Shown piece after piece: positions 6,583-7,162 of a DNA stretch of 7,162 nucleotides. The stretch is from NCBI GenBank assembly GCA_900770145.1, contig CAAGJL010000202.1, positions 1 through 7,162 of the forward strand, read 5' to 3'. Position 1 is the stretch's first letter. Each line of letters opens with the position of its first letter. The notes under the pieces were generated by a model, which saw only the letters and a program-made list of their open reading frames with translations, was not told where the DNA came from and ran no database searches. Both the position numbers and the translations under genes were made by a program. This stretch comes from Clostridia bacterium. GTDB lineage: Bacteria; Bacillota; Clostridia; Oscillospirales; CAG-272.

Positions 6583-7144
6583 ATTTTTCCCCCATCGTAC
6601 CCGCTTCACAAACCGCAGTTTGTGCCCTTTCCGTCACGCCAACCACGCTGAACAAAATGTAAACAATAAAGAATGAGTTGGAGTAAATCGGGTTGCCGGA
6701 CATTCCGTAAACCAACAGCAGCACCTGAATGTATATCGCCATCGGTTCTCTTTTTTTCAGGGCGTAAACCAGATTCACGATAAAAAATGCCAGATAGACC
6801 AAAACACCGATCAGCCCGTGGTCATAATACAGTTGCAGGTAAATGTTATGCAGACCCGCATCGTAGACCGTATAAGCGGCGCCGGTGCCTTTGCCTACCA
6901 GCACATTGGGGGCGTTTTCCATTGCCGTGCCCCAGATTTCCATTCTGCCGGTGGTCACATCGCCGTCCAGCGAGTCAAAGCGCTGTAAGAAATGGTGTAC
7001 CGTCTCGTTTTGTGCGTTCAGAATCAAAAGCACAACGACAAATAACAGAAGCAGCCCCAGCACCTTTGTCACTGTTTTGGAGGAAAACCTGCCCCACACC
7101 AGATATGTGATAAGAAAGGCAACCAGCATTGCCACCGCGATGCC
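6554..7144 (-). CDS. O-antigen polymerase/ligase family membrane protein (Wzy or WaaL type), 5' end missing
   Basis: The C-terminal part, about 196 genomic codons, of a polytopic membrane protein. Counting from the false GTG at 7159, hydrophobic helices lie at about 6-22, 31-48, 114-134, 139-152 and 160-176. Between helices 2 and 3 is a large loop with the Wzy_C/O-antigen ligase pattern: TTGRMEIWGTAM (69-80), VGKGTGAAYTVYDAGLHNIY (88-107) and LYYDHGLIGVL (110-120). In the family this loop carries the conserved Arg, the glycine motif and the HN pair needed for joining undecaprenyl-linked glycans at the outer membrane face. In a Wzx-type locus it is most likely the repeat-unit polymerase Wzy; a ligase role cannot be excluded. 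No start can be given: the first five residues of the open frame (MLFRS) are adapter-derived, and homology starts at GIAVAMLV. The 3' end overlaps the pyruvyl transferase gene by 29 bp. Confidence 0.8.
   Translation of the reverse strand, partial: GIAVAMLVAFLITYLVWGRFSSKTVTKVLGLLLLFVVVLLILNAQNETVHHFLQRFDSLDGDVTTGRMEIWGTAMENAPNVLVGKGTGAAYTVYDAGLHNIYLQLYYDHGLIGVLVYLAFFIVNLVYALKKREPMAIYIQVLLLVYGMSGNPIYSNSFFIVYILFSVVGVTERAQTAVCEAGTMGEKYESRNFNVS
6588..6593 (-). promoter_or_regulatory. G-rich ribosome binding site of the pyruvyl transferase gene
   Basis: On the minus strand GGGGGA precedes the ATG at 6582 by 5-6 nt. It lies within the last codons of the polymerase gene, so translation is probably coupled. 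It is not a canonical GGAGG but supports 6582 over the upstream ATG at 6609. Confidence 0.45.
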
Positions 7145-7162
7145 AGATCGGAAGAGCACACG
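7145..7162. other. Illumina TruSeq adapter remnant at the contig end (not genomic)
   Basis: The final 18 bases, AGATCGGAAGAGCACACG, are identical to the start of the standard TruSeq read-1 3' adapter. On the minus strand they read in frame with the polymerase gene and give GTG-CTC-TTC-CGA-TCT, translated M-L-F-R-S, a familiar adapter artefact at protein ends. The genomic sequence therefore probably ends at 7144. Confidence 0.96.

Noticed and set aside
6583..6609. Longer N-terminus for the pyruvyl transferase starting at 6609
   Set aside because: The added MKRVRWGKN is not part of the family opening, and the G-rich site suits the ATG at 6582.
1..7162. Search for tRNA, rRNA, CRISPR arrays, insertion sequences, attachment sites and riboswitches
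   Set aside because: Coding genes fill the window, gaps are 44 bp or less, and no direct-repeat array, transposase motif or structured RNA was seen.

Overview
The window is a 7.2 kb piece of a cell-surface polysaccharide (capsule, exopolysaccharide or S-layer glycan) locus. It has seven genes, all transcribed from the minus strand and packed tightly enough to be one operon. The largest gap is 44 bp, and no stretch over 300 bp lacks a gene. The DNA is fairly GC-rich outside the flippase gene. Several starts have strong GGAGG-type ribosome binding sites (one a full AAGGAGG). Both points, together with the kinase-first heptose route, fit a GC-rich Bacillota/Clostridia-type organism, perhaps from a gut metagenome. 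No taxonomic marker is present, so this is a low-confidence inference.

In transcription order (right to left): (1) the 3' part of a Wzy/WaaL-type O-antigen polymerase/ligase, 6554-7144; (2) a polysaccharide pyruvyl transferase family protein, 5473-6582; (3) hddA, D-glycero-D-manno-heptose 7-phosphate kinase, 4472-5476; (4) a fusion of an HddC-like sugar-1-phosphate nucleotidyltransferase with a GmhB-like heptose bisphosphate phosphatase, 3150-4439; (5) a long-form gmhA, sedoheptulose 7-phosphate isomerase, 2478-3134; (6) a Wzx-type flippase, 961-2433; (7) ugd, UDP-glucose 6-dehydrogenase, 1-964, cut by the left edge after 321 residues.

Genes 3-5 hold every activity for making an NDP-activated (probably GDP) D-glycero-alpha-D-manno-heptose from sedoheptulose 7-phosphate: GmhA isomerises, HddA phosphorylates C1, the GmhB domain removes the C7 phosphate, and the HddC domain adds the nucleotide. 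Ugd would add UDP-glucuronate and the pyruvyl transferase a ketal. Wzx and Wzy would export and polymerise the repeat. The predicted product is an acidic glycan containing heptose, uronate and possibly pyruvate. The glycosyltransferases that would build the repeat are not in the window.

The last 18 bases (7145-7162) match the start of the Illumina TruSeq read-1 adapter. They are in frame with the polymerase gene and create a false GTG start and the residues MLFRS. Genomic sequence probably ends at 7144. I see no wholly new system here. The points most worth attention are the enzyme fusion, the compact heptose cassette next to a pyruvyl transferase, and the adapter artefact.
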